Of a stretch of 64,000 nt of DNA, positions 36,082-48,630 are shown piece by piece. Numbering within the stretch: position 1 is the stretch's first letter; every line of letters begins with the position of its first letter. A program made the position numbers and the translations under genes. Location of the stretch: assembly GCA_003640385.1 (NCBI GenBank), contig RCAB01000179.1, forward strand, positions 1-64,000, given 5' to 3'. The DNA is from Setaria digitata (taxonomy: Eukaryota; Nematoda; Chromadorea; Rhabditida; Setariidae). The notes beneath the pieces are model-generated. The model saw only the letters and a list, made by a program, of their open reading frames with translations, ran no database searches and had not been told where the DNA came from.

Positions 36082-39000
36082 ATTCAGTGTATCATTTTTA
36101 ACATTTTCATTGACGCTCTTGTAGAACAACAATTCTTTTTAACGATATTAATGGTAACAAAAAAGAAAGATCTTGTTAGAAGCTGTAGTGGAAAGGATTA
36201 AAGACTAAGTTTCTGGAAGTAATAAATTACAAAAACATTAAAGTGACATACCGCTTCACATTTCTTCCTTGAAATAGCCCGAATGTATTGACAACGATAA
36301 TTATAACTCGGATGATCGGCCAGATAATCTGCGGTGACCGACGCTACCTATTGAAATGATTTTAAAATAAATCTGCAATAACTGTTAGTTGTTTCATGCT
36401 ACGTCAACAAGTTTAGCAATGTCCTAACAAACAACTGTTGATCTGAAGATGTGATAATTGATAATACATCCGGTTGGAGCTATGGTAACATTAAACAAAA
36501 AAGTATAGATAGATTTTAAATCGGAAACAAAAAGGATGTACAAATTTGCAGTCAACTCGACTTTGTTCCGGACAGTAACCACAACTTCTTTGGCATTTTT
36601 CCCGGAATTCGGGAAGCAAACAATTGTATAACTGATTATGATTACATGATCCTTCCAGAACATCCTGCAGATTATCACTACAAATCGGCAGTTGCTGCTC
36701 TGTTTCTTGCTGAAATTACCAATTTAAACATAATTTACTATTTCAAATTTTTTTTTTTTTATCCTTCTCTTATTATTCAAAATTTCATTAATGAGTCAAA
36801 ATGCGACTATTAACATTTATGTGCACAGTTAAATGTGATAAACTGAGAATGTTGCAGGAACTGTTGCAAATGATAAAACTATCTTATGAATTTCATTTTA
36901 TATTTTTTCCTTTCTCACTTCTTTTTTTTTTTAAACTAACATACAGAAATTTTTGCTAGTTTTAGACAAAAAGATTAAATTTTCATAACTTTTCCGGTAA
37001 ACAGGACAAAATTTGGAAGACGTTCATTTATAATAACATTGAATAGAAAATTCGCTACGGTGAATAGCTAAATGATAATTCTACGTATTAGTGAGAGATA
37101 TCAGTAACTGATATTAGACACTGATAAAATACAATCTTGATGAAGGAAAAAAGATTAACCTGTATGTGAACAAAAGGATGATGTGTAGTAATATAATAGA
37201 GTCGTAAGCTTGTACCACACATTTTACAAGTTCGAGCACAGAGTATATATCTATAATAGTGTCTCAAGAAAAAAAAGAAAAAGTAAAAGCTTAGTTATAG
37301 CAACACCATCCATTTAGTAATATTATCTTTTTATCGAAAGAAAAGCACCACATTTTTCCAATAATTTGAGTTTCGTCGTTTTGTCATTTTTTTTTTTTGC
37401 AAAAAAAAAACAAAATGTTAAACTTGGATAATTATTTTTGCAAATATATGAAAAATTTATGAAATGTGAACCTGAATTCCTGGAATGAATTACAATGACC
37501 TCGAGACTCGTGTAGAAAGTCACAATCAAAAAGAGTATCCTCACAGTACAAATCAGCTAAACCAGTGATAACACCCGGAATTTTATGAAATTTTTCTGGC
37601 TGATATGACAAGGAATTGGCAAAATCGTGAAATCGATAGATCGGATCATTGTTCGCCTGAATTCATGTTGCTAGGAACTGATGATAAGAAGCACAATGAA
37701 AGGATAAGTATAGCTAAGAACACAATAGAAATAGCACAGATAATGATAAAGATAGTAATTGATAACACACATTCAATCAGCAAATCAACATATTGCTTTC
37801 TCACAGCCAATCATCTTTCTACATATAAAACGATGAATCTTGGATGGGACGAATCAATTTCATTGCGGGTTTGGCTAAGTTTGGCTGATTAATGAGGAAA
37901 TAAGTCAGTCTTCTGCTAATGGCACTAGAGTATCTGCGTAACTGCTTCTGTTTGGGTTGAGCTAGACGGGTCATCCCTGGTCACACATCATCATCTACTA
38001 TTTCCAGTTGAGTTAGTTAATCCATCATCTCAGTATTTGAAGTTGAGTCAGATTGATCATCATTTGGGCTTTCCAACGTCTTAATTGTCCTAACAAATCT
38101 ATCATCTACCATACAATTTATCCGATAATATGTGTACTAACCTGTTTATAAATTCTATTGATATGGAATATATCATGATTTGACACATTTCTGGTCCTTC
38201 TATAGACATGTCCGAATAGTGGATTGTCCACATAGGGATAGGAATGGATAAGATTCTCATATACTTTCGACCAGTAATACTGTAATCCGATTTTAATTCA
38301 AGTTGATAGCAATCGTGGAAGTGTCAAGTTGAAAGGGAAGAAATAAATGTTCTTACAAATTCCATATTTGGTTGATGACACATCATGCTTGTTGCAGTTT
38401 CCGCACCAATGGTATCATTTTTATCATTTGAGTTTGATATCTTAACTGCATCCACAATAAGTTTATCTTTCCATATCACAAATTGAAGGTACTGTAAGCA
38501 GCAGTAGTGAGAAACGATTGTTAGTAGTGGAGGTGAAAAAAAAAAAAAGAAAAAAAAAATGGAGTAAGCAAGAATTCTTCATGAATTTCGTGAACGAAGA
38601 ATAGATGGAATTTAACAGAAAAACAGTTTATCAAATTCATTCATTATTAATGAAAATTTTCGTTTATCACGCACAAATACTACTCTTATGAGCATATAAT
38701 TTCGTGACCTTCTTGAGCGTATAATTCCATTTCCTTCAGTCTTAATCTTACCTTTGCAAAACTTTAGCTTCATTGGTATCTAAACTGTTATCATAAATGA
38801 GATAACTTACATTAATATTACTGTCTGGACCAGAATATAGCATGTTCATTTCTGGTTCTTTCTTAGCAATCATTTGAAATCCAAGAATTTGATATAGTGA
38901 TCGTAGAACGATATGACTATATTCCAGGCATTCATCATAAAGATTAATCCACTAAAATAAAAGTACAACTATTTGTAAATAAATAATGATTCTCAAAACG

Positions 39001-39587
39001 ATAGACAAAGAATTTAAGATTTTAAGCCTCCAGATTTTCATCTCGAACTAATCAGTCAGAAATTAGACATAGACATGAGTAAATTATCGATAAATAGGAG
39101 AATGGAGGATGGAATTGATTGAAAATCCTTGAATTATTATGAAACAAATTCTGATCATAACTTAACTCTTTCACCACCATTTCCATATCCAAGCAATCCA
39201 TAACAACCATAGGTAGTCACTTTCACTGATATGTAATCAGTATCACGTTCCTTAATAAATGGTCGAAATCTAAGATTTGTTCTATTTTGGACCTCAAATA
39301 ATAGCTCAGCCAGTTGTTGCCATCGTCGTTTCGAATAAGCTGGTGCTAGAAGGACAAAAAAAAAAATTAGTGTTTGCATTATTTTTATAGAATTTAATTA
39401 AATGACATCATGTTTCCTTGTAAAACTGATTTTGTTATTTTTCATATATCCTATATTTCACTTATCTGGAAATGACATATTTGTAAGAAAGTTAAAAAAT
39501 ATTATATTTACATATCCATATAGGTAGCGTTTGCTGTTTCCACTGGTTTTCTTTTATGGCATCCATTACAAAAAACCATTTTCCCAT
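35743..39587 (-). CDS. Catalytically dead astacin-like protein with three ShKT domains
   Basis: Ten exons (39512-39587, 39167-39345, 38811-38951, 38357-38491, 38142-38279, 37472-37599, 37160-37250, 36542-36709, 36252-36347, 35743-35946) join in phase to 451 residues. Residues ~15-240 follow the astacin (M12A) fold: WISPAYSKRRWQQLAELLF, DYISVKVTTYGCYGLLGYGN, WINLYDEC, a Met-turn-like TSMMCHQ, and the end NHDIFHINRIYKQ. The zinc site HExxHxxGFxHE is replaced by RSLYQILGFQMI, so no ligand or catalytic Glu remains. The Cys pair expected at TCxRF and at the final YxC is lost (TNLRF, YKQ), but the GC...DEC pair is kept. Three six-cysteine ShKT domains follow (from CEDTLFDC, CSDNLQDV, and DCKFVASV). 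ShKT domains need oxidising export, yet no signal peptide or propeptide is visible, so an upstream exon may be missing. Confidence 0.88.
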
Positions 39588-40450
39588 TATTTCAGCCTGA
39601 AATTTATTGGTACTTATTGAAACCAACTTATGATTATATGAAATTACCAAAAATTGCTGTATTTACTACCTTTTTTTTTTTTCATCTCTCAATATCTCTG
39701 AGGTTTGCTTGCTATCAAAAGATATATTTTATTGCAACCTAAATTCTCAGACATATCAGAAGTATTTTCAGTTTACGCCTATTTCACGTAACTTGCTGCT
39801 TAACTTAAGCTACGTCAATCCGTAGGGCCAATTGAGTATGTGGGAATTTTCACGAACTTTCTAGAATTTCCCTTTGCCCCATTAATTGATTGTGGGGAAA
39901 TTTCGTCAAATTTCTTCCATTTAACTTATATTACTTTCATAAGTTGACAGGAAAATGCACTGATAAAGCAAGGCAGAGTTCCTAATTGATATTTAAAAAG
40001 GATAAAAGTCCACTCATTTCATTCATCAAGATAATTAATCAGTACTTTATCATCTTATATCTGTGCAATATCATACTCATTTTACTTGAACTAGATAAAT
40101 TGTAAAGTTACCGTAAAGCCGAGAAAGAGAAGTTTGAAAAGAAAACATCCATAGAAATGCATGATGAGTAAATGTGGAAGGGAAAGAGAAGAAAACTGAA
40201 AATATATGTATAATTTGAACGGTTATAGTTTATATCGGTTGAATTAATCTCCGAGTTTGGTTACTCATCACATTCATCACTGTGGTGAGAAGATTGGAGA
40301 ACAGCGATAAGCATAATTGTGTTTCGGTATTTCGCTATCCCTCTTCTTCATTTTCAAATGTATTTCATTTTCTTGTTCCTTTCATCGATCTCGACAAATG
40401 ACGAGAGATCTGAATGGTATAAGCTGAAAATGTAGAGTTTCAATTTTCAG
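39588..40450. other. Divergent intergenic region, astacin-like gene / UBA3
   Basis: A missing first exon (signal peptide) of the astacin-like gene could lie in 39600-40300, but none was identified convincingly. TTTTCAG immediately before the UBA3 ATG at 40451 is a likely trans-splice acceptor. Confidence 0.5.
40444..40450 (+). promoter_or_regulatory. Probable trans-splice acceptor abutting the UBA3 start codon
   Basis: TTTTCAG at 40444-40450 is directly followed by ATG. If a spliced leader is added here, the gene contributes no 5' UTR of its own. Confidence 0.5.
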
Positions 40451-41241
40451 ATGGAAGAAGTGTCAGTGGATAAATTTCGAAACGAACGATGGCGCGATTT
40501 AAGACGTCTTACTGATGGAAAGTCAGCCTTTGCTCATCCAGCTTTTGAACCAGGATTACAGGTTCATTTTTATTTTTCTATTGTAACCTTTTATGCGTCA
40601 TCAAACAGAATTTTCATTACTTCATAAAATTTCTTGCGCTGTTTCTGTCTGTGAGTATATGAAAATTTGTTTTTATGCAATCCAAAAGCAATTGTTATAT
40701 TTTAGAATTTGGAAGCAGTTCAAAATTGTCATGTGCTGGTCATTGGAGCTGGTGGATTAGGATGTGAACTGTTGAAAGATTTAGTATGTATTTTCTTATA
40801 TATCATGAGGATCTGATGAGATCATCATAGATTTTAACCTCTTTTGATTGGTATTTTGAGGCACTGTGTGGTTTCCGAAAAATCGAAGTGATTGATATGG
40901 ATACTATTGAATTATCTAATTTAAATAGGCAGTTTCTTTTTCGGTTGGTTTTTTTTTTCTTTTAGTTTTTCAGATTTAATCATAAAGTTGCCCGCATTTT
41001 CATAGTACATACGCAATTTTTCAAGTCTTCTCTTTACGGGAATTTTTTGTACGGAGATTTTTTTTTACCCGCCGTATTTCCAGTGAAACTGACATTGGAA
41101 AATCAAAAGCCGAAGTAGCAGCAGCATTCGTTCGCAAACGAATCTCAGACTGTCCCGTCATTGCGTATGTTTTATTACTAAAAAAGAGGCAGGGAAATGT
41201 TGCTTTATATATATATAGCATTATATATATATATATAATGC

Positions 41242-41276
<35 letters not shown>

Positions 41277-43655
41277 ATGCTAATAAAGAGGTTTTTTGCA
41301 GCCATAACTGTAAGATACAGGATAAGGACGATCAATTCTATCGGTCATTCGACATTATTATTTGCGGTTTGGATTCTGTCGTTGCAAGACGATGGCTTAA
41401 TGCCAAACTGGTTATTTTTTTTTTATAGGTTACTCTTTTCAGAAAGTTTTCTATATATGATGAAATTCTAATAGCAAAAGAAAAGTGCTATAATAAGTGT
41501 AAATAAATAGTACTAACTGAAGCTATAAAAGCTTGTTATCAATCAAACTTCTATCTCACTGGCAAGTTATATTTTATAATTTATTCAATATAGGTGAGCT
41601 TAGTGGAATTCGATTCGGATGGTAATCCGTCAGGAATCATACCTTTAATTGACGGTGGCACAGAAGGATTTAAAGGCAATTCTCGAGTAATACTACCGAC
41701 CATGACAGCCTGTATCGAATGTACCATCGATCTCTACCCCCCTCAGGTTCCTTTGTTATTTTTATTCTCTTATTTAAGTTCATTTTACATAATTTTATTA
41801 AGCAGCTTGCAATTCCTTATATCCATATTTGCAGGTTACTTTTCCAATGTGTACGATAGCAAATACCCCTCGTCTTCCCGAACATTGCATCGAATATGTG
41901 AAAGTAATACAGTGGCCTGAGGATAAACCATTCAATGGTCTGCTTAAATACCCTCACATTTTCTTTTCTTTTATTTGTTAGCTGACTTCAGCTATAAAAA
42001 TGGATAAATAAAGGATATTGATAAGAATAGTAGCTCAAGTATTAATTAAGGACTTCATTCTTCATTCAGGTGAAGCACTGGATGCTGATAACATGGAACA
42101 CGTGGAGTGGGTATATAATGCTGCTTTGGAAAGGGCTAATAAATACAATATCAAAGGAGTTGATTTAAGGCTCACAAAAGGTGTCCTAAAGCGAATAATC
42201 CCTGCTGTTGCCTCCACCAATGCTGTTATTGCAGGTAATTTTTTTTTTTTTTTTTTTTTTGATACTTGATTTTTTCTAAACCTTCTATTTCATTAGTTTC
42301 AGTGAAATATACGTACAATCATACAATCACTTGTATATATAACTGACACAATTGAATATTTCATTATCATTATTTGCATTCATAACTCATATGCATAGCC
42401 GATAGCCTGTCAGGATAGTGAAAGCATCAGATATTTCAGCATCATGCGCGCTCGAGGCTTTGAAATTAGCTTCAAAGTAAGTTTTCTGATTCAAAAATTT
42501 TTTCACTGATACCTTCAGATTGTTTTTGGCAGTTCTTTTTTGTTGATTTTTTTTTTCCAGCATTTCCTGCCCAATGCAGAACTATATGAATTTCACCAAT
42601 ATTGAAGGCGTTTTCATGGGAGTTGTCGAATTGGAGAAGAGAGTAAGGCAGTATTTTATGCTTGCATATATTGCTGATAAATTATGTTATTGCGGCTTTT
42701 CATATGCTATTAATAAAACCAATAGAGGGTGACATATTTTTACTTTATTAATTTTTAATAAGGAACTTCGAGAACTGTTGTTCCGTCAAAAAAAAAGAAA
42801 AAAAAAAAAAAGGAAGAAAATGCTGTTTCATGTTCTCCTATAGAACTAGAAAATTTTTTTTCAATTTTTTTTCAGCAGGATTGTCTGGTATGTGGTGAGC
42901 AGGCACAGTATGTGGAGGTACCAGCCAAGGAAACATTGCGTTATTTACTAGATGAAATTATGAGAAGATAGTAAGTGTTATCAAATTATATTCTACAATG
43001 ATAATAGTCTGTAAAACGGAGGTAGTATACCTCAGATAAATGAGATTTAGTTGCATTCATCTTCTGAGGAACTGGCTCTTCCGTTCTATCCATTTCGACT
43101 CCTGAACGATGACTGGCTTCGTACTTGTGAAGAAAAAATTTGAGATCTTGCAGCCAGCTTTGTAACCCATCAGTACAAACGGCTAAAGAGAAGTTATATA
43201 TGAAAAGCGATTTGATACCTGAACTGGACCAAATAAGCACTGCAAATTTGTCTAAAACTTTGAAAGGCAAGTTCATTATTTTATTAAAGTAAATTTGGAG
43301 AAATTTGTTTGAAAATCTGGGCTGAAGAATGTGCCATTCAGTAAATGTAATCCATACAAAAAATTTGATTTCAGACAAATCAATTGACTTTTATATTTAT
43401 CTCATTGCTATTAGATTACGAATCATGGCACAGAAGTAGTACTTTTTCATCAGCTTCAGGAAAATTTAACTGTTCTGTTCATCTTAATCTTATTTGATAT
43501 TTCGCAGTTTAATATCGTAACCATAGTTTCCATTTTTAATATAACATAAATAAGGCCTTGTAGATCTCGGCCTAGCGAACGGTGATGAGCTCCTTATCGC
43601 TGATGAAACCCGGGCGCGACCAATTTCCTTGCGTATTCGATATCAGGAAGACTGA
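40451..43655 (+). CDS. rfl-1: UBA3, catalytic subunit of the NEDD8-activating enzyme
   Basis: Thirteen exons (40451-40561, 40706-40783, 40861-40943, 41084-41164, 41302-41410, 41594-41746, 41835-41937, 42070-42234, 42440-42476, 42561-42642, 42876-42970, 43154-43266, 43564-43655) close to 433 residues (human 463). It has the ATP-binding [13 protein letters not shown], adenylation residues in [19 protein letters not shown], the zinc cysteines CIEC and CLVC, and the catalytic cysteine in [31 protein letters not shown] is family-specific. The C-terminal ubiquitin-fold domain ([20 protein letters not shown]) recruits the E2 UBC12. With its ULA-1/APPBP1 partner it adenylates NEDD8 and forms a thioester to start cullin neddylation. 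The last intron is GC-AG (donor GCAAGT at 43267). Intron 4 holds a long AT palindrome. Confidence 0.97.
41211..41248. repeat. Perfect 38-bp AT palindrome in UBA3 intron 4
   Basis: A self-complementary sequence with AGCATT/AATGCT arms around an (AT)7 core, continuing into a further (TA)n tract to 41279. It lies within the 137-bp intron 41165-41301, which it nearly fills. Confidence 0.75.
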
Positions 43656-44352
43656 GGAATTTACGGAGACAACTGTATTTCACATCGTGTCTTTAGATTC
43701 AAAAAAGCATGTTCAAAATCAAGTGATTAGGAAGGGATAAGCGCAATCAGTGGAGTGTTTTTTGGACATCTTTTACAAATCGTTTTAAAGCTTCAAAGTT
43801 TCATTACTTTTCTGATTGTTTCTGCATTGTTTTGGTTTTTAAACTTTGTTTTCATATTCTACACATATTTATTCGAGATATAAATGTTTATACACACGAG
43901 TGTCACATGGCGCTGCAGCGTTCGATTATGGGTAATATAAAAAGTCCCAGAAAAGTGGAGGGAAGGGCAAAAAAATGAAGACATTTCTGCGTCGTGAAAT
44001 TTAAATTCACGTCTTCACAATGTCAAATACCTTAATACTCATTTTAAAAAGGTTTTCGCTTTACTCAGTGATGTTTCCACATATCCCGTTTCTCTGCTAA
44101 TGTTGATAGAAATCTCCGTTAAGTTCCAAGCGATTGTTTGTTCCACATCATCCTAATCACCAATCACCACTGGTGGCGAACTGTTCTAGATCAAGTTGTG
44201 AAGTTATGACGAATACTTTCTGAATCATTATAGATAGAATGTAAGGAGATTCACTGCCAAAAGTATTTATGTAAAAAGTTTTTACAATTTGTAACTATTT
44301 GCTGAGCATATATAACAAGTGAGGGTCAGGTCTACAACGATGAGAAGTTTAG
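43656..44352. other. Convergent 3' flanks of UBA3 and mrg-1
   Basis: No exon was seen between the UBA3 stop and the mrg-1 stop; they are convergent. Confidence 0.55.
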
Positions 44353-46948
44353 CTAAATTTGAAGATTTAGCGACAAGCGCTGCTTATATTCTTCAGTGAC
44401 GGCCTCGTAATCCAGCTCTGGATCGAAAAATTTTTCAGAATTGCTTCCCAAATATCGTACAAGTGACTGAACAAAAACACTCAAAATCTCTTTAGAATCA
44501 TTGTCGCAAGCCATACACCTAGAACAGATTATCAACCAGAAATAGCAATAGGGTGGGGAAATATTAAGATTCTTTTAAAATGAACTAGATAGTCTCAAAC
44601 GCCCACTCAATCATTTCCGGGAATCTAACAAGCAGTCGAAGCAAATATATGAAACCGTAATATTCTGATGCACGAAGACCTCCTTTTGCTTCATTCAAAA
44701 GATCTGAAATTTAAAGCTTGAATTGAAGAAAAATTAAATTTCCTCAAGAAGTAACTTTTCAGAGCGCAGTACTATAAACGTATCTTTAAATCTAACAAGC
44801 GTTTACATTACCCGTTACACTGTGCAGATTAATGATTTCTGAAGTTCTTTCAGTCAAGTCCTTGTGACGCAGCTTTTCATTTGGATATAATATATCAGAC
44901 GCTATAGTCAAATCGAAGAAGCTCTGAAACATCACACTTAATTAGAGTTTTGGAGGAAAAAAGGTTACAAAAGTTGAAGCGACTGTCAAAGATCGCGCTA
45001 AATCTGGAATGACCATTTGATTTAGATTTCATCTGAATTCCAATGTCTAATTCCGCAAAAAGGAACTTATAAAACTTTACTTTCATATTATCAGCACATT
45101 CATCGAGCGCAGCTACAACACCTTTCCAGTATCGTGTTCTCCCTTTATGAACTTTAACCTCAGAACACACTGCATCCAGTTTACGCACGTGTAAGACATA
45201 CTATAAAGGGTTACTAATGCATACAAGTTAGCAAACTTTCCCTTTCTTAATCTATATAATTTTCTATTTTCTCGACCCTCTGGCAGAAATAAAACAATCT
45301 ATCGCACCTAATAAAACTGTAACACACACAAAAAAGAAAATGCAAACTTATCGAATCTAGAAAGAAGTTCAGTTTCGCCCTGTTGATAAGCCGATTTTTT
45401 GACTGCCCAGAAACGAATGATTCTGCTGAATAAATTACAGAAGCGCTTAACAACTCACTTCTTTCATAATTTTTGAAACAGTTAAGCGACACGGCAAGCA
45501 CGGCAATTTCAATTCATTTTCAACCAAACGACGATCATTTTCTAACAAAGATTTCAACTTTTCTGGGATCGATACCGCCTAAATAACTGTCTAATAACGT
45601 GTTTTATCAGTAAATTGCCAAGTAACGAGGATTAAATAATTTCTGAAGCAAACAATCTTGACTTGAAGACAAGTAAATAATTCCCTGGATTTCTAACCTC
45701 ACTTGTAGATGGACTTCTCGACAAACCTTCCGTTGAGCTACTTCCAAAGACATTTTGGTTACCCGAGAGCTTTACATGCTGCGCCATATCTGGAAATTGG
45801 CGTAGTTCAATTTAATAATCCATCAAGACCACACAATTATGAACCACCGAATCGATAAATAAGGAAAACATCTGAACAGCGCAAAGTTCGACAGCATCAT
45901 TCTCAAAAAGGATATCACTTTAGAGTTCACCACAAATGTGATTAATGCCGGAAAAAGTACGAGAAGAAAAAAGAAACGATTAATAAGGTTCCTTTACCGG
46001 AAGGAGATTCTGATCGCTGCACAACTGAACGCCCACGCCGAGTTTCTGGTTTTTGTGGTTTTCTTTTCTTCAGCAGTACAGCAGCTCTAGCTTTTGCTGC
46101 CTTCATTTCAATCTACAAATATTGTCCAGACCAGTTTTGCAAATATTCTTAACCTGATGAAAATATACCCGTCCCAATAATGATGTAGGACTTTAAGATT
46201 AACACCAGAATAGTGAGTAGACTTCATTTATATTCCCCGCTTATACTTTAATATTAAAACTAAAAATCATATTATCTATCGTATCAGTCAACAACTGATG
46301 CTCTGCGTCTTTGTCTAATTACCTAATTAAGGTTTTTCAAGTATTAGCAGTAGAGATCATTATTATTTCATTCATTTAGTCGCTCCAAATTTCACGTTGA
46401 ACTTCGATCTACCAAAATTATGGAGACAATAATGTAAACAATACCTTTGCAAGTTCAATATTTTCTGGTGTAAAAGGTCGGAATCGTGAAGCAATCTTAC
46501 TGTGTGGAATATTTTCATCGTATCGCTTACTCCAACCCTAATAATGGAAATTAATGTTCATTGTAATGTTTTCATTATTTCATCTATTTTATCTCCGCCT
46601 CTTAAATATATTTTTTCATTTCTACTATAAAAAAATCAAAAAAGAGAAAAGAAATTAACCTGATAATGAACAGTATACACATAGTCACCATTTGCTTCCA
46701 CGTTTACGGCGATTATTTTCGCTTCATAAAAGAGATTATCGGTATGGCTGCAAAGTATCATCGCATTCACTTCATATGGTGTTACCAGTAGTGACGGCTG
46801 AAATTCATTTACAGGAAATATCACTCATAACGATCACATCACATATAAAACGACTTTTTTTCTTAATAAAAAGCACAAAACTTACCTCAGTTTTAATAAT
46901 TACATCTTTTGTTGAGTCACCATTTGAACTGCTCGCTTCAACCTCCAT
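44353..46948 (-). CDS. mrg-1: MRG15/MRG-1 chromatin protein (chromo barrel + MRG domain)
   Basis: The start MEVEASSSNGDSTKDVI is at 46948; about nine or ten exons follow. The chromo-barrel domain spans the second and third exons (AMILCSHTDNLFYEAKIIAV, YVYTVHYQ, GWSKRYDENIPHSKI), with aromatic residues suited to methyl-lysine binding (H3K36me in MRG15). A basic linker KARAAVLLKKRKPQKPETRR follows. The MRG domain starts at IPEKLKSLLENDRRLVENEL and LPCRLTVSKIMKEYVLHVRK and continues through LYPNEKLRHK, YYGFIYLLRLLVRFPEMI, and FVQSLVRYLGSNSEKFFDPE to LSLNLQI. MRG-1 acts in nuclear complexes (NuA4/Sin3-type) and in C. elegans is needed for germline maintenance. Exon edges are approximate. Confidence 0.95.
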
Positions 46949-48493
46949 ATTTATACAACAAGAAATAACAATAAAATCCTAAAAATGAATTAATGAATGT
47001 AAACTTAATATCAGTATGAACTGTATCAGCTGAAATTCTACTAAGCATACAAATAATAAAGCCTATAATTGATCTTCATCCTATCTCGTAATACATGTGA
47101 TCAAAATAACGATAAATACACTGCCTAATTAATATTGTTAGTGATGTGAATCATTTCATAAATAATGATAAAATAAACAAATATTTTAGCAAATATATGC
47201 ACTAATATTAATGAACAAATAATCCAATGAATGAATAAATACAATTACATGCATAAATAAATAAATACTATTAGTAGCCTCGAAATACATTGTTCATCCA
47301 TAGATTCATATTTATGTATAAATATAAGTCCTTAAGGTTTATTATTTATCGCTTTGTTGAACTAGTGGTAAAACTATACCGTACAAGAACAAATAATAGA
47401 GTTGAAAGGACACTGAAGGATTCGCTAAACTTTTCTTTCTCTTCTTTCCAGCACTACTTGCTATTTCAGGCTTCTTAAATTTAGGCGGTCATCTAGACTT
47501 AGTCTCCCCTTAAATAATCAAACCATTATAGAATAAAACTAACAAAAGAAAAAAAAAAAACAAACATAAAGGTGCTATAAAGTAGTCGCGCTGGATGACA
47601 ATGATGAGGCGGTCTTGACTGTTTGCGTAGATGGACCCGACGTGTCGTTATAACTCGTAGCTATTACGTGACCAGGGAGAGTTGTTTACGTAATTAATAC
47701 GTTACTTAATGGAAAAGTTTATGTATATGTGTGTGCATTTTCATATTTTATGTACATGGCAGTAGTGAAAGGTAATTCGAAAATTTTGACCTTTTAGAAA
47801 AGACGTAAGCAGTGTTGTAAAGTAGCAACGTCAAATTACACTTACCGCACACGTTATCTTTATTTGTTTTACTCAACTGCAATTGTTTTCGTTGTTAGAT
47901 AAGAGTATGCAATAAAGTTCAGGGTAATCCAATTAACATTTTTCACTTTCTGGCAAGCAAATTTGTCATTCATGCAACTGCTTGGATCTGAGAACTGTTG
48001 AAGAAGTTAGTGTCTTTGAAATATAATAATGCTCACCAGAAATTTAGTCTATCAATTTTACGTGTGATAGACGAGGTGTTCTGAATCAAAACTTTGTAAT
48101 GAAATTGCGAGACAAATCGTACCGCTGTAGTGCCAAGAAGCAGTGACTTTCACTCATTTTGCAATAAATGTTGCTTATTTTATTTCATATAAATGAATGC
48201 TAAAATACATTAAAATGTTTATTGTCTATTAGAAGTTTTTGTTTAAGAAAATTGGCATGAAAATTTCACTGGAATGTAAAGCAGAGATGAGTTACCGATG
48301 ATTACTGTTTCAGATGTCACTTCGTTTATTATTGGTGCATTTGGTAGAAGAAATATCAACACATATTATTTTCATGCTTAATTTATGAGTGTTTCATAAA
48401 TTAGCTAATGTTATGGTATTGAAAAGTAGGGTGGATTAGTATATATACCAAATATAGAGCAAAAACAAAAAATATATGTACTAATCCATATAT

Positions 48494-48630
48494 ATATAAA
48501 AATATGACCTAATTATATTTAGTATATATATATTATATTTAGTATATAGTATATTTTATATATATACATATATATTATATTTGTATATATACATATATAT
48601 ACTAAATATAATTAGGTCATATTTTTATAT
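48494..48630. repeat. Fold-back element with perfect 38-bp inverted arms
   Basis: 48494-48531 and 48593-48630 are exact reverse complements (core ATATGACCTAATTATATTTA), separated by 61 bp of (TA)-rich sequence that can itself pair. A smaller inverted pair (GGATTAGTATATATA at about 48432 and TATATGTACTAATCC at about 48475) lies just outside on one side. No target-site duplication could be fixed in this AT-rich setting. Confidence 0.8.

Noticed and set aside
42986..43378. 130-codon minus-strand frame, at first taken for a nested gene with a faint XLF-like pattern (TDGLQSW)
   Set aside because: The plus strand at 43154-43266 encodes the missing UBA3 exon ([16 protein letters not shown]... LSKTLK) with matching phases, so the minus frame is its shadow.
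47590..47680. ATGATGA (box C-like) near 47600, considered as a C/D snoRNA
   Set aside because: No box D (CTGA) at a suitable distance and no terminal stem.
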